DNA of 64,000 nt, taken from the NCBI RefSeq assembly GCF_040954645.1, contig NC_092806.1, positions 24,453,644-24,517,643 on the forward strand, in the 5' to 3' direction. Source of the DNA: Diabrotica undecimpunctata (Eukaryota; Arthropoda; Insecta; Coleoptera; Chrysomelidae). A model generated the notes under the pieces. It saw only the letters and a program-made list of their open reading frames with translations, ran no database searches and had not been told where the DNA came from. Each line of letters begins with the position of its first letter. Within the stretch, counting starts at the first letter, position 1. The translations under genes and the position numbers were made by a program. Positions 42,911 through 56,439 of this stretch are shown in pieces.

Positions 42911-44340
42911 AAACAGTAAAAATATTTTTTATATCCTACCGTTCACTTTATTATTTTTGCACGTGTCGTACTTCTAGTATTTCTCATCCTATAACTTGCG
43001 AGACCACCTAGTTGTAAGATCCGATGTCCAGTATTAAAAAAAAGCCACAAACTTATTTATTGCTACCATAATTCCTTGAGATTAATAGCCAAAACTATGA
43101 TTAATATTGTATTGGGAATCAAAAGAAATTAGAAATTGAGCGGCCACTCGATTGGCACGTACAGACTACTAAAGTGCAGGTGCGGTACCAGTCAGAGCTA
43201 CAGTGGGTACAATTTAGAAAGTATGTAACGTTGAGAATAAAGAATATTCTATGTGGGATAAAAATTGTCTTAATTGATGAACGAAAAGTAAGCAAAGAAT
43301 GATAAAATGTAAGATAATTCCAACATTAAAACATTTGGAAAGAAGATATTAAACGTAAAGACCTGATACTTTTTGATCACAACCAGAATCATATACATAC
43401 AAATACTATGGCACAATATTTCTTCTTTTTTGTACAATTTTTTGTTTATTCGTCTTTTACAAATTTTATTACTAACATTGGTTTGCCTCTCTTTTTCTAA
43501 CAATTCTATAATATTGCACCCATTCAGTTTTGTTTTCAGATATTCCCAAATCTTAAAAAAAAATTGTATGTGCCCTAAATTTTAGAGCACGTCACTGATT
43601 TAAGTGGTAGGTGAAATGACCCGAAAGGAGCTACTGAACTACCGAAATAATTTCGGCTTTCTTAAACCAATTATGTAAAAATCAAATTACCGAAATAAAG
43701 AATATTCAATTTATCGAGATACCTTAAGTGTAGGCCTTCTCATTTGCGGAATATGAGGTAGCATTGATATATTTAAGGCATAATTGACTGATAGCTCAAA
43801 TCTATTTAAAATTATACGGTAGATTTTGGTTATAATGGTATTTGGATTTGTTTCGCTACTACTCTCACGTTATGTTAAATTATTGGTAGTCATAATGATT
43901 CGAAATTTAAAATATGTAGCAATATGCTATCTAAATTTCAGAGCAATTTTAAATTATAAGATAAAATGAGTTTGTCAGCTTTTATTTCCACCTCCTAGAA
44001 TTCTGCTACTATTGGATCGAAAAATTTTGTTCCAATTTTACCACCAAAAATTTAAAACAACAAGAATAAGCCTTTAAATAATATCATGTCAAATACAAAT
44101 TGCATTACTTATATTTTTAGTATTGAAAACAGGTTTTATTAGGTGTCATCTCACCACGTCTTCACTAGAAAGCTCGGTGACGCATTTTGACCAACTCATG
44201 GTATTCAGAGTAACTAATTAAAAAATTTTCGTGCAATAATTTACCATAAGTTTCAACATGGATATTCATAATTGGAGTTCTTTAATCAACTTACTTTCAC
44301 TTTTAGCGATAAAACCCTAATATTTGCCACTTAATTACAG
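42911..44340. other. no recognised gene
   Basis: AT-rich, with short reading frames only. A few LINE-like words appear near 43060-43200 but cannot be joined. Confidence 0.45.
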
Positions 44341-45545
44341 GCCGCCGCTTGCTTACTGACAAAAGTCATGAAGATCTACAAAATCAGTTGTTATTTGAGA
44401 ACCTAATCCTACAAAAGTTATTCGACCTAAGCTCTTTGAACAAGCTGGTTTCCGTTCTGGCTGATCCTCTATCTGCCCAACATATTGAAGATGGCTTGGA
44501 AAGAAAGCAGATAACGGACGTGGCATTCGTGGACCTCTGCGCAATTTGTGATACTGTAAACCCTTAAAGGTCATCAAAGTATACAATGTGTCAAAAGACA
44601 TCAAATTAACCAACTTTATAAGATATATACTACACAACCGCCAATTTTATGTTACACTACAAAGTCAAAACAGCCGCTGGAAACCCCAAAAGAATGGATT
44701 GGTTCAGAGTAGTAAGCTGGATCCCCTGCCATTCAACATATACACAAATTCAAAGATGGCAAACTTTCAAAATCACTAGATAAACTAAAAGCTTACTATG
44801 AACCAAACCACCTGAAGCCAAACCTAGTAGAGGTATGTGCTTTTTATTAAAATAATAAAGAAGCTAACAAAAAGCTTAAGTTGTGTGATCTGGTCAGAAA
44901 TTAGAGCACAACAAACATCACTGTCAGAATTAAGATGAAAGTAATATCAAGAAACAATATCGTAAAGAAACTGGCATGTACAACTTGTGGTGTTAATCCA
45001 CACGTCCTTTGTTTGCTTGTACTAAGTTTCTCAGCAGCCGAGTACGCAGCTCCAGTCTGGAAACTATCAACACAAGCCTCTCAGGTGGACACTGCTTTAA
45101 ATAAGAAAAATCTAATCATAACAGGGTGTCTTATATCTACCACAGTTCCTAAAATCTATTTCTTTGCAGGAAAAGCTCCACCTTAGATCAGAAGAGCAGA
45201 GGCCAAGAAAAACAAACAAGTCAAAGACCACCATCACCCCTTGCATGACTACACCAAATAACTAAACGAACGAAAGAGAGAACTTTGAAGCTTAACTCTA
45301 AGAAGGAATTACCTATTGGATCAAAAGTACCTTTCAACAAGTGGTAACGTGTAAACTATCTACGGAGTGAAGTTGCAAGTACAATCTACACTAAAGATGA
45401 TCTATGTGGCTGTGACTATGTGTACAAACCATTGATTATTTTCTAGTGTGCGACCAGTGTACCCAAAAAGACCTAAAGCAAGCCAATGAAAGAGCCCTGG
45501 ATCTGGTAAAGCACTAAAGCTCACAATTTGACTGGCACTGAAGAG
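44340..45545 (+). pseudogene. 5'-truncated Jockey-like LINE (element L)
   Basis: Plus-strand pieces read LNKLVSVLADPLSAQHIEDG, ITDVAFVDLCAICDTVNP, TNFIRYILHNRQFYVTLQSQ, PLPFNIYTNSK, SRNNIVKKLACTTCGVNPHV, LSFSAAEYAAPVWKLSTQAS and IITGCLISTTVPKIYFFAGK. The tail has RRAEAKKNKQVKDHHHPLHD. The order is palm to C-terminus of a Jockey/BS-type protein. The FADD active site is lost, and many stops are present. Confidence 0.7.
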
Positions 45546-48500
45546 GGTAAGTAAGTAGTAAGCTCTTCAAAATAGTCGTCTGGTTCTCTGGTTCATTATG
45601 ACAAATTAGTATATACAACCAAAATATACAATCCAGATATACAAAACCATTGGTATATCCGACGTCTTCCATGAAATAAAGAAAGAAACAGACGGTATCA
45701 GATCATATTTTCTAAAAACCGACTATTTAGGCGCTCAAAATGATTTTTTCCAATCACTATTGATTAATTGCATGGATAATGATCGTCGACAAAAGAAGAC
45801 GTTAATACAAAATAAAATAAATCCTTTGACATTTGACGTTGACATGAAAGTCATTGCATGTAAATCCATGCAAAAATGTATATTTTATATAAATCATAGA
45901 AGAGACTATTTTAAAATTACTCGTTTTATATTATTCGTCAAAAAAGATAAATGGTGCCCCAGGTATATTAAAAAATTACATAGAAAATTTTAGTCCAAAA
46001 TTTTTAAACTGTATATCAGTATGTAAAAATTATTTTGGTACGAATAAGTAGTATCCTCCGAAAAATCTGTTGAGGCGTAGGCGACATGCCTCTCACAGTC
46101 CTCTGACTTTGCCTCTTTGCTTACCAAACATTCGTGACTGATTTTCCACTCGAAATATATACCATTACATACCGAAACTGAAAAGTCGAACCACAAAGGC
46201 GGCTTTGAGCAGCTCACGTAGAGAAATGAGTTTGCATATAACATCAGATATGCTGATGGTCAGTGTAGGATTCAGTAACAAATGTATGAATGCCAAAAAT
46301 GCATAACGTTTATATTTTCAATTTGCAAAAATTTCAATTAAATTTGGTCTTATAAATTAGTAAGTGATATACAGAAGGTAATGACAATTTATTCTACTTT
46401 AAATCTCCCTATGTTGCAGGGTAGCATCTTCCTATCTTGTAGGTAATATACATAGTTGAAAAATGAGTTAACATAATTAAAAAAATTGCTATAAAATATA
46501 ACTTTTATATCTTTGAGAATAAAAATAAAAGAAAAACTATACGCAGAGTACAGCTAGAAGACGTGTGGCATATTAGGTCTATCCTATATATATTATATAT
46601 GCGTGACTTTACAGAGTTAAAAAACAATATTGATATCTTCGCAGATAACACAGTTATTCTAAAATAGGTAGAATCCACTAATAAGTTGCGAAGGTCCACA
46701 TCAAAAAAAAACAGAGGAGTGTTTTATTCGATGCAAAAAGATGTACCAACGGATTGGTAGGGATAAATTGTAAATTGCTCACTCATAATAAATTAATAAC
46801 CTATAACCAAATACTAAAAACCAGTTTGGATATATTGCAGTACACTCTAGGGATGTGCCAATAAAGTAATAAAAAATGGTATATATTTAATTCAATTGCT
46901 TGACATTACTGGAATAATAAGATGAATGTTGAGGTAAATCTAGTTTTTTAGACAACGAGATTAAGAAGATATTATTGCAGAAATATTTAAACCGAGCTGG
47001 ATTAGGTATTTCTAAAATAATATCTTTACTAGAGCGAATTTTCCGTGAGATAGTGATAATTTATATTTATTTTTAATTTTTGTGACATATATTTTGATGA
47101 ATTTCATTTTTTTCTTTAAAATATAATATTATGTTAAAAGCTGTAGTAGTAAGTTCACTTTGGTTAATGTGCATACAGAATCCAGGTGTTGCAGTTTAAA
47201 TCATTTGATCTAAAGTACAAAATTACCGACGAAATTAAAGCACCAAAATCTACCAATGTGAAAAAAAAAATAATTTTATCAGAAAAACTTAAAAACTGAA
47301 ATGGGTAGACGATTTTTACGACCTAAGGCAAAACGAAATTGAACATAAGTTCTATAACATTACCAGTTGATAATAGAACAATAATAATCAAAACTTTTAT
47401 CTCATTCTTCTTCTATTCGAGCGAGTTGAAACATAAAACGAAAAATCATAAGTAGAATCCACGAAAAAATAATGGCTAATATTTTGAGTCCGTTCCTGAT
47501 AAGATATGCTGATCACGGCGCTGTTGGAAACAATTTCAGAACTACATAACACCAATGTTTTCTTTAAATGTGTAACCACGCTCACTCCGTTAGATTTTTA
47601 TTGATTGTTCTTGAGGAGAGTTAATTGTCGAGCATTGTTTTCGAGCTCGTAGATCTAGATCGCCGTGGGAACAGTGATTTCCGATTGACAGGTACCCCGA
47701 GAACAATACTGCTCTAATGGACGATGTAAAATCGAAAAGATGACCTGTCAAAGAAATCTTTACTGACCTAATAAGGTATGTGTATTACCTTTATGGTTTC
47801 AGAGGTGAATCATTTTTCAATTTTACTCCTTACGCAAATATATACCAAATTTGATAATTGACTAAAATAGATCGACGGGTGTTATATGTATGTATATGCA
47901 AAATATTAAGATTATAATATGAAGATATTGATGAACTTTAAATTATCGATGAGGCGTTACTTGCTTTAGTAAGTAACTCCAGAAATAATTGAAGAAAAGA
48001 TTCTTAGGTTTCACATATCAGCAAAAACTCTTTGAGAGACAACGCTATAAAATTTACTTCACTTCCTTAAGATGAATAGTTTTGGAAGATATATTAAAAG
48101 AAAAGCTTTTGCATAACGAAAAGCAAAGATAATTTTGTAAAGGTCTACATCAGCGGTATTCACATTAAAGAAAAATTCTTGAACTGGTACCGTAAAAAGT
48201 CGCTGACTATTGTATGGACTGACAATTTAAATCAATGAGTTAACGAAAAAATTGTAAATAGCAATTTTAACTAAAAAATTAATAAAAATTAGATATAAAT
48301 AATGTCATTTTTACACACGCCTAATTTTTATATTTGAATTTTTTTGTAAATTTTCAAAATCAATCATAAATAACCAAAATCAGTTTCTTAATAAAAAGTA
48401 AAGACTTAATATTCTAATAGATTTTTAACTTTTTTGATTTTAAATATAAATATTATTAATAAGACCGTCTGGTGAATTGTTGAGTAAAAGATTGAACACT

Positions 48501-48655
48501 TTTATCTTTGATCTTCATCAAAATCAACAGTTTTGAAACGGAAATCCAGATAGCTTCAAGACTGGCCCAGAAACGTATCAGTGACCTGAAAATCTTTTAT
48601 CTAGATTATTCAGGTACTCCGAGAGCAATATCAGTAACATGAAAAATATGTTCCA
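45546..48655. other. no recognised gene; downstream flank of the knirps-family gene
   Basis: AT-rich DNA. A weak RT-like word (NNIDIFADNTVILK) occurs near 46623-46665. The part next to 48655 should hold the 3' untranslated region of the nuclear receptor gene; I could not fix its poly(A) site. Confidence 0.45.
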
Positions 48656-49579
48656 TCATACTTTCGTCGTGAGATCTAGCGGCGTTGGCCTGTGGAGTTT
48701 CATCCTTTTAATTTCTCTATCTGACTCGCAATCACTTTCTTCGTCGGCTTCGCTACCATTTCCTCGCTCCGTTCCAGAGCCAGATTGGTCGCTATGAGCT
48801 GGTGAAGATCCCCTGTCACTATTCGTTTTCATACTAAGATCAATAGGATCTTCTTGGATTGTGGTTCCAGTGGATATGGGAGTTGTTCTTTCTTCAGGAG
48901 TTGGAGTACGCTGCGATTTAAGGACAGCATCCAAGAACACTCTTTTGTTAAATGCTTCAACACCATGATTGTGATTTCTCATAAGTCTGTTGTTATTGGC
49001 AGGTTGGAGTAAGCCAGGGTATAGAGGGGGGTATCCTGGAGGAAAAAGAAGGCCAGGAGGTGGCAGGAATGTGGGAGGTAATAATCCGGGAAACAAAGGT
49101 AACCTCCTAGCATCGCTTAATTCTATCGATGAGTCTGAATTGTGTGATTCTGGAGAACTGACTTGAGGAGAAGCTGAGTTTTTGTATTCATCTAAGCCCA
49201 ATAAAATTAATTCTTCCTTCGTTTTGGGTAAATGTAAAAGTGGCGGTTGAAAGGTATTCATTCCAAGGAGTCCCATACCTAGTGGCGGCTGCGGATGTAA
49301 TGGTGGCGTCTTCTGTGGTGGTTTCATATTCATATTCTGCGAAACATTTGCCAAATGGGCTTGTTGCTGCTGTTGTTGTTCTTGCAGTAGACAGTGAATC
49401 TTGAACCAATTGGATCGTCTACCGTATCGGGACCCGCTTTTGGACATACCCACTAAAAGACATTTCCGAAGTCGACATGCTTTACAAGCTGTGCGGTTCT
49501 TCTTGTTGATGACACATTCGCCATTGTTCTTGCATTCCGATATTGAGCTTAGGTTGTTATAGGAGCGTCCGAAGAAAGA
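48656..49579 (-). CDS. kni: knirps-family nuclear receptor, second zinc finger to C-terminus (last coding exon)
   Basis: The exon follows a TTTTTTCTTTTCAG acceptor at 49580-49593 in phase 0 and encodes 307 residues to TGA 48656-48658. Residues 1-44 complete the DNA-binding domain: SFFGRSYNN, then the second C4 finger (C16, C22, C32, C35; [20 protein letters not shown]). Residues 46-68 are the knirps box ([20 protein letters not shown]), followed by a glutamine run. There is no ligand-binding domain, as in Knirps, Knirps-related and Eagle. Two CtBP-type repression motifs appear: PIDLSMK (245-251) and PLDLTTK near the end (300-306). The middle is proline-rich. These proteins are nuclear repressors in insect segmentation and tracheal, wing or neural development. 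The first exon, with finger one up to CEGCK, was not found. Which paralogue this is cannot be settled. Confidence 0.95.
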   Translation of the reverse strand, partial: SFFGRSYNNLSSISECKNNGECVINKKNRTACKACRLRKCLLVGMSKSGSRYGRRSNWFKIHCLLQEQQQQQQAHLANVSQNMNMKPPQKTPPLHPQPPLGMGLLGMNTFQPPLLHLPKTKEELILLGLDEYKNSASPQVSSPESHNSDSSIELSDARRLPLFPGLLPPTFLPPPGLLFPPGYPPLYPGLLQPANNNRLMRNHNHGVEAFNKRVFLDAVLKSQRTPTPEERTTPISTGTTIQEDPIDLSMKTNSDRGSSPAHSDQSGSGTERGNGSEADEESDCESDREIKRMKLHRPTPLDLTTKV

Positions 49580-49600
49580 CTGAAAAGAAAAAAAATAGTT
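49580..49600 (-). promoter_or_regulatory. splice acceptor of the knirps-family exon
   Basis: On the minus strand a pyrimidine-rich tract (TTTTTTTTCTTTTCAG) precedes TCTTTCTTCGG. The intron position, just before SFFGRS of the DNA-binding domain, is the one known for knirps-family genes. Confidence 0.85.
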
Positions 49601-50980
49601 TAGAGATACTATAATGGCAACTGGTATTTATTAAAAAATTATGAAATGAAAGTCGGAACTATAATCGATCTAATATGTGGTAATCTTTAAATTTATGTAT
49701 GTTTAAATTATTGTTTCAATTTAAGACACTTAAACACTTCCAAAAGTCTCAAAAATTGAAGAAAAAAAAGTTTTGTTTAAGATGACTTGCAAGTAAAAGA
49801 ATTAAATATTTGTCTTAACAGTTATTATTTGTATTAACAAAAACATATCAATTAATGTTCTAGTCTTGCTCTATTAACCCAATTACTTCTAATTTAGTAT
49901 CGGCTTTGCAATTGTTTTGTGATTGCTTAGCATGTACTTAAAATATATTTACGAATTCAGCACCGTACAATGGATTGCGTCTTCGACATTATGTAACAAT
50001 GTATGATAAAAGGAAATGTTATCGACATTTCATAGTATTCTTAATGGATTAGTATAGTTAATTTAACATGGCCGATATGTCTTTGCAATAATTGTAAAAG
50101 GGGTCAATGTGTGCTGTCTTTTATAAACTGTTGCAAACTTTGGTGGAAATCAAATGCATTGTAATTTTATCACTGCGTTCTATGACCGTTGAACCGAGTC
50201 AGTTTAAGAAACTTTTCCTATAATCAGACTGAAAAAAGCTGATCAGTGAACCGTAGAGAATTTTTTTAAAGCATTAATTTTATTTATATTGAGATTTTAA
50301 ACCAACTAGGAAAAATTTTACCATTAGCAAAATGGTTTTGGAAGATAATTTTTGTACACTAAAGCTTTATTTTTTGTTTAATATTGTTTGCCATTATTGT
50401 GATGTAAATGGTCGACTTCAGCCTTTTTTATAGTTCCATAGATATTATCGATCATACTGCCCACCATATTTGCGATTAACACAACAGCTTTAAATGAATA
50501 AGTAGGCGATTCTCCGTATCATCTTAAGTTTATCCGCCATGTTCTGTTTCCACGGCTACCTTTACCTTGAATGACAAAAACGTGCCATAAGGGCCGCTCG
50601 TGGTGGAGCAAAGTTAAGATCGCCAGCTGCTTTGTATAATATTTTTGTTATGATTTTATCGGATTACTTAAAATGGAACAGCTATTATCTATCGTTTCGC
50701 ATGGAGAGAAAGCCTGTTTTCTCAAATAAACAGGAGACATAAATTAGAGATCAATTGCTTCTGGTAGGGTTGTTTTATAAATTTGGACACAATCATTAAA
50801 GCCAACAGTATTTGCATATGCCGAATCTAATAAGATTACAAATATTTTCAATAAAGATAGAAAGGAAGCTAGTAAAGTCTAGTTCTATGGGTTTTTAAAA
50901 AGAAATCCTGAAATAAGTATCAGGCGTCCGTAACCTACCAGTGTTATTGCATTTAATGCCAGCTAATTAAAGACGTTCTT
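49601..50980. other. upstream/intronic DNA of the knirps-family gene
   Basis: No coding exon was found. A higher-GC block at about 50510-50640 (GCCATGTTCTGTTTCCACGG, GGGCCGCTCGTGGTGGAGC) contrasts with its AT-rich surroundings and may be regulatory. That is inference from composition only. Confidence 0.4.
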
Positions 50981-52240
50981 CCATAATGTGGCCTCAACAT
51001 ATGACAAAGACAAATTTCGTTCTCATCGAATATTTAATGTAGACGAAACAGGCGTCAATGCAGTTTACAAACCTGGCAAAATACTTACTGCTAAGGGCAT
51101 TAAACAAGTAGGAGCTGCCACCAGTTGAGAACGTGGGACGAACATAACTGTCGGTTGCTGTAACTGTGCAACAGGACAATACGTTCCACCACTAATTATA
51201 CATCCCATGAGTGGGTATGTGGGCATTCTCAAACACATATCCTCTGTTTGAGAGTGCATCCGAGGAAAGTCGAATGGTTGATGAGGTCTGGGTGGATGAT
51301 TAAGGAATTGTTATAAATATGGATAGTACATTTAACAAAACATCACAAACAAAAATCCACTAATAGAGGACCCAGTCTTATTAGTCCTAAACAATTACAG
51401 TAGTCATATTTTTTTTAAAAACTATGATTAAAAAGTGCACCATCATGATGACAGTACCACCCCATATATCGCACAGGACTACTGGATCTCACAGTGTACA
51501 GTTTATTAAAAGTAGCTTGGTATAAAGAATGTGATACATACATGAAACTGTATCAATATAAAAGACTAACACCTCTGCAATTGATTCTACTGTTTACTCA
51601 AGCATATTTGAATGTTGATATGAAGAAAAAGTAGTTAGTGGATTGCGAGCAGTCAGAATTTTGCTATTCAATCCAAATGTTTTCAGCTAATTAATACAAG
51701 AAGACGATGAAAACTCTCCTGACAGGATTTCTAATTCGTTGACGATACACGTCCATCAACATTAAAAATCCAAAATTCACTACTTCCTGGAAACGCAGCA
51801 CTAGATAAAATTAATAATCCACTTCAATTGACGTCAAGAACCACTTATCAAAATCGGATAGAAATTCAGCACGTCAAACGACAGATTTTTGTGATTTCCG
51901 AGAAAAATAAACCACCTGAACGCACAATATCTTTCATGAAATATCTCCAACTCTAGAATATCAAAAATCAACATTATCTCAACATCTATGAAATCTGTCT
52001 TAGAAGAAAGTGAAAAAACGAGCTGCCAAAAAGATTAAACCAGAAAAACGGGCTAGGACTAGTACAAAAGGTATTAAAAACAGAAAAAATAAAATAATAT
52101 AAAAAACTAATTGCAAAGAAGAGTTCATCATCTTCTGAATCTGAGGAAGGACAAAACGTTTTATGTGATGATAAAGAAGAGCTAGATGAATATTTTATTA
52201 AAGGGAGGGAGGATGTGACTGCTGTTGAGGAACTATGCGT
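50980..52240 (+). pseudogene. decayed pogo/Tigger-type transposase
   Basis: The plus strand reads FRSHRIFNVDETGVNAVYKP, ILTAKGIKQVGAATS, ERGTNITVGCCNCATGQYVP, then (other frames) EDPVLLVLNNYSSHIFF, ECDTYMKLYQYKRLTPLQLI and a basic C-terminus (KRAAKKIKPEKRARTSTKGI). These are the DDE_1 motifs of jerky/Tigger-like transposases. The second catalytic residue appears as N in VLNNYSSH. It has many stops and is old. Confidence 0.68.
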
Positions 52241-55200
52241 CATGATTCTGATATATAATATAATATATTTTTTATATCCAGTCAATTTTGTAGTAACCTG
52301 ATTTGGATATATTTTTAAAGATTTACAAAGTAACTTAACTTTTAAAGGCACTACAAAAAGGATTTCAAATGAACTTTTATATTCGATATTAACTGCTATT
52401 CGCGAAGAAATTAACTCGCAAGTTGATCAGGATAGGCTTTATGACAGAATAAACAGATGAAACTGAAAAAGTTTTAATAATATTCAAATACAATACCTGA
52501 AAATTAATGAAACTTCATAGTAGCTCAACGTTATGACGAAGCATCTCAAATAAACGATAGAATGGTGATGTTTAAGTCAAAACTAAAAATTTTTACACCA
52601 AAAATGCAAAAGCAGTTGATAAATAACCCCAAAAAATCAAAAAGATTGCAAGCATTCTTCGTTTTCAATAATTTAATTAATTAACGTTTTTTATTTCACG
52701 ATGTAAAATGTAAGAGACTTATGCTGACTAGGGTAAAAATCACAAAGCAATTTACTTCTACTAAAGCATATGTGCCAATCGCATGTCACGTGCCGCTATA
52801 TAAAATTTCAACAATTTGTCAAGGATGGAAGATTTTGAATCCTCCTCAATGTATCCATTAAGAAACTAGTCATTTCCTTTTTGGTAATGCAATAGAAATG
52901 ACAAACATCCTGCAAAAATGTTAAGACATAATAAAGCTATCAATGTATACAGGGGAAATATCTGGAGTGTTTGTAATAAAAATTGGTAATATGTACTTGC
53001 TTCCACAGCGTTAACGTTAATGTTAAAAAAATTCATTAAATGTAAACATTTAAAAATATTTGAAAAACATTTTTAAAAATTCCTACAAGTCGAATAATCT
53101 TATGTCTTATTTATTGCAGTGAAATAATTTTCACACAATCTTCTTCTCCTTTTTAAATTTTCATAAAGCATCTAAATCAAAAATAAAATTTCTGTTTGCA
53201 ATATTATTTCTCAAAACTATTATTCTTAAATTATTTTTAAATTTGAAACAAAAGATACATAAAGAAAAATGTAGTTATTGAAGCTTTTGAGCATTTTATT
53301 TGTTTTAAAACTTTATTTAAAAAGGAAAAATCCCAGTGGTAGGCTGTATAGTATAAGGTTTATAGTTTAGTAGAAACTCTTATGTAGAAGTAAAAACTTG
53401 TGATGTATAATGGTATATTTTATTAAAAATATTAAAAATTATGCAAAATAATTACACATCTTCAAAACGTTTTGGGTCCAGTCCGACCATCATCAGCGAA
53501 TAACATTTAAAGTAGTTGACACTATCTACGTAATGTAGAAACCTTTCTATTACATGACAAACATGCATAATTTAAATATTATAATGACACTAGGTCGATG
53601 TTATATGATTTTACATGATGATATGAAGAAAACATACATCTTCCCTGTACGAAAAGAGGACTACTTTGTCCAGCTTAAGTTGGCTGGTTCTAAAAGTAAA
53701 TTTTTAATGCCATTAATCTCTATTAGATTCATAAAAAATTCACACTAATAGCCACTTTCAATTAAAATAGAAGAAACAAGACTCACATTGTAGGTTCTTC
53801 TAGATTCTTTTAACAATAAACATGTTGTGTATTAGCATAAATACAAATATAATCATCGAATTCATTCGATTCAGGTGTCAAATTCCATCTTCATTGCAAT
53901 AGAATTGATTTTTATCATAGAGTTCTCTTTTCGGATTGGCGGATTGACCTTTTCAAAACATATTAAAAATTTTGTGGATTTAATGTTACACTTAATTACA
54001 GTTATAAAACACTTTTGATCCATTGAATAAAAATTTAAACATTGTATACAATCTCAATTTATTCTTTAAATTGTCAACAAAGATTTTAAAAATCCGCTCA
54101 AGTTCCTGTTAAATTATTCGGCAAATTTTGTTAAGAACGTGGTAATTCAGCAACTTTTTTCCTAACCTTTTTATCGGCATTTAACAAAGTCAACAATGGT
54201 AGAATCATACCACCATGTAATTCGACCGAGTTTTCACGCTAGGCCGATTCCGAAATCGAAAAACTGTGACGCAATCGTTTACGATGTACAAAGACAATGT
54301 GTCACGTGTTTCCCTAGGATAGGACGTGCGTGTAATCTAGCGCCACTGCTGCTAAGTAGATCAGTGGCGGAGGGCAAACAAGAACAGAAGAAGCCCATGT
54401 TAAATAGATAAATATAGAGATTCTTATATTTTTAAATTGTAAACTTTACTGTTAGGTTTAGTATTCAGTGACCTGTAGTACTATATTATCCCTTACTTAA
54501 TCTTGCTGTACGATCAACGATGATCGTATTTGCGTTTCGTAGCATTTTGTTTGGTATATCGTCTCATAGTGTCCTAGTATAATATTTAGTGGTGTGTGAT
54601 ATAGTGAAATATTGTGAGTTAAATAATAATTAATTCATAATTATCTATACTATTCTAAGTTAAATTGTCCAGAGATTCAAAGGACACTAATACATATTCA
54701 TTTTTTTACTTTATTTCATAAATTTGATTTTATATTATGTAAAAATGTCGCATTTCCTGGTTTACGTATACCTCATCCACAAAGAATTCAAACTAGCTGA
54801 TAAAATCTTTTCAAAAAATAAATAAAATGAAAAATCAAACAAACTATACAAATGGGTAGAAAAAACCGATATTTAGAATAAATACAGTGAGATTTTAAGC
54901 GATTATTCAAAGCTGGCCCTATACTTACGCCAAAAATTTAAAGGAGCACAAATGTCGCGTTTATATGAAAGGCGTGAAAGCCTCTCATAGAACCGAATTG
55001 TAATAGTGTTTTAAGTTTTACATCATTTTAGCTTAAAGCAATAGAGATACTAATAGATCATTATTTAAGAAGCGAAACACTTGTGCAAAACCCGCTTTAC
55101 AAAAAATAGTTTGCCTGACAAACAAGAAAATCCACCATACACAATCTTCATTGCATGGTTTTTGTTTAATCTTCAGCAACTAAATTTTTGAGGTTAAAAA

Positions 55201-56007
55201 TTCCAAAAACGATAAAAAACTCCCATTATCCAATGACATATCAAAAGGAATATTATTAGGAAGTGTTTAAACGGTATCAATTTTGAAAAAAAAAAAAACA
55301 AATCAGTAATAACTTGCATAAATTATAAATGACAAAATCTTTTGCACTAAAATGTTAAGCACGTCTTGTTTGATTTGAGTAACAAATGTTGAGACACAAG
55401 TTACTTTCCGCATATGGTTCGTGTATAACCATAGATCTCTGAAATTAAACCGGAGACCTTGGGAGGAACGCCAAGTCAATTGTAGTTGGCTTTTTCGAGA
55501 CTGGTGCGAAGTTGCATTTTCACCAAGGAAATAAAATCGTGGATTATTTAATTCCTATAATACATTCTGATTATATTAAAAACCAATGTAGTTTAAAACA
55601 ATTTTTTTCTGTAAAAAAGAAATCTTTTTCTGCGAAAAAGTTTGAAAGGAGCTATAATACAATACGTACAAAATATGACAGGCACAATTTACAGTACGCC
55701 CAAGATAACAACAGACGTGAGCTGAGCACAAAAAGATGGAGATATTCAGAATTGATTTGTGGCTTAAATTATAAGGTTGCCAGGATTCCTGCACATATTT
55801 ATGCAATACATATGATTGTAGAACGAGTTGCATTTTGTGGCGAATTAAACAAACTATGAATTAGTACGAGAATTAATAATAATTAAATTAACACCAACTA
55901 TATTTCCTTCGATAACCCTGGCGAGATGAATGAACTTTAACTTATAGGAGCAAATAATTATCCAAATTTAAATGGTTGCAATAAACAATCAAAAACAATT
56001 TATAGGT
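52241..56007. other. upstream/intronic DNA, no gene recognised
   Basis: AT-rich. A block at about 54190-54420 is clearly richer in GC and CpG (TTCGACCGAG, GGACGTGCGTG, ATCTAGCGCCACTG) and includes ACAAAGACAATG, a SOX-like word. A 115-codon plus-strand frame at 55512-55859 has no recognised domain. The block may be regulatory or a noncoding exon; this is not shown. Confidence 0.4.
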
Positions 56008-56025
56008 TTAGGTAAAACTGGGTAA

Positions 56026-56220
56026 AAACTTACCGCTGGGTCTAATTACCATGGTTTGCACTACTTTACGAATCAACGAACAAAACGAATTCAATATGCA
56101 TGGGTTCACTTGTCGGGTTGCGTCTTTCCTTCTTAACGACTTAAGCTCTTGTGTCTTAGCGGAACGCATTCCACGAGCCCGGGCGGTACTATAGGGATCG
56201 TAGGAATACAGGGAGGACAA
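56026..56220 (-). other. possible 5' exon with splice donor
   Basis: Minus-strand sequence with a GC-rich, CpG-containing stretch (ACCGCCCGGGCTCGTGG) and an open frame (SLYSYDPYSTARARGMRSAK). A good splice donor follows (ATTAGACCCAGCG|GTAAGTTTT, GT at 56028-56027). It lies on the same strand as the knirps-family exon, 6.4 kb upstream, so it could be an untranslated or alternative exon of that gene. It does not encode the first zinc finger, and protein coding is unproven. Confidence 0.3.
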
Positions 56221-56439
56221 ATGTATTGATTAGTTTACACAACCATATTTGAATTTAAACACATTAAATTATTTAAAATTTTATACTTTATATAGTTATT
56301 TATCAGTGTTCAGTTAATATAAATTTGTTAGACTATAGAAATAAAAAATAAGAAATATTATAAAAAGGAAAATGAGAAATAATCTAAGCAAGCTCGACGC
56401 TAGAATAAAACAAATAAAAAATAGAATTTGGAAAGAAAT

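Noticed and set aside
49188..49409. 73-codon minus-strand frame inside the knirps-family exon
   Set aside because: Out-of-frame shadow of the receptor coding sequence.
52000..52351. 121-codon minus-strand frame with serine runs
   Set aside because: Antisense to the lysine-rich C-terminus of the Tigger-like relic.
53475..53500. CTGATGATGG followed by a short stem and CAAAACG on the minus strand, resembling another hammerhead core
   Set aside because: The GAAA box is changed, and I see no GTC cleavage triplet or convincing helix I, so it is not called.
55512..55859. 115-codon plus-strand frame
   Set aside because: Lysine-rich, no domain, no codon pattern unlike the AT-rich background; it does not resemble the missing knirps first exon.
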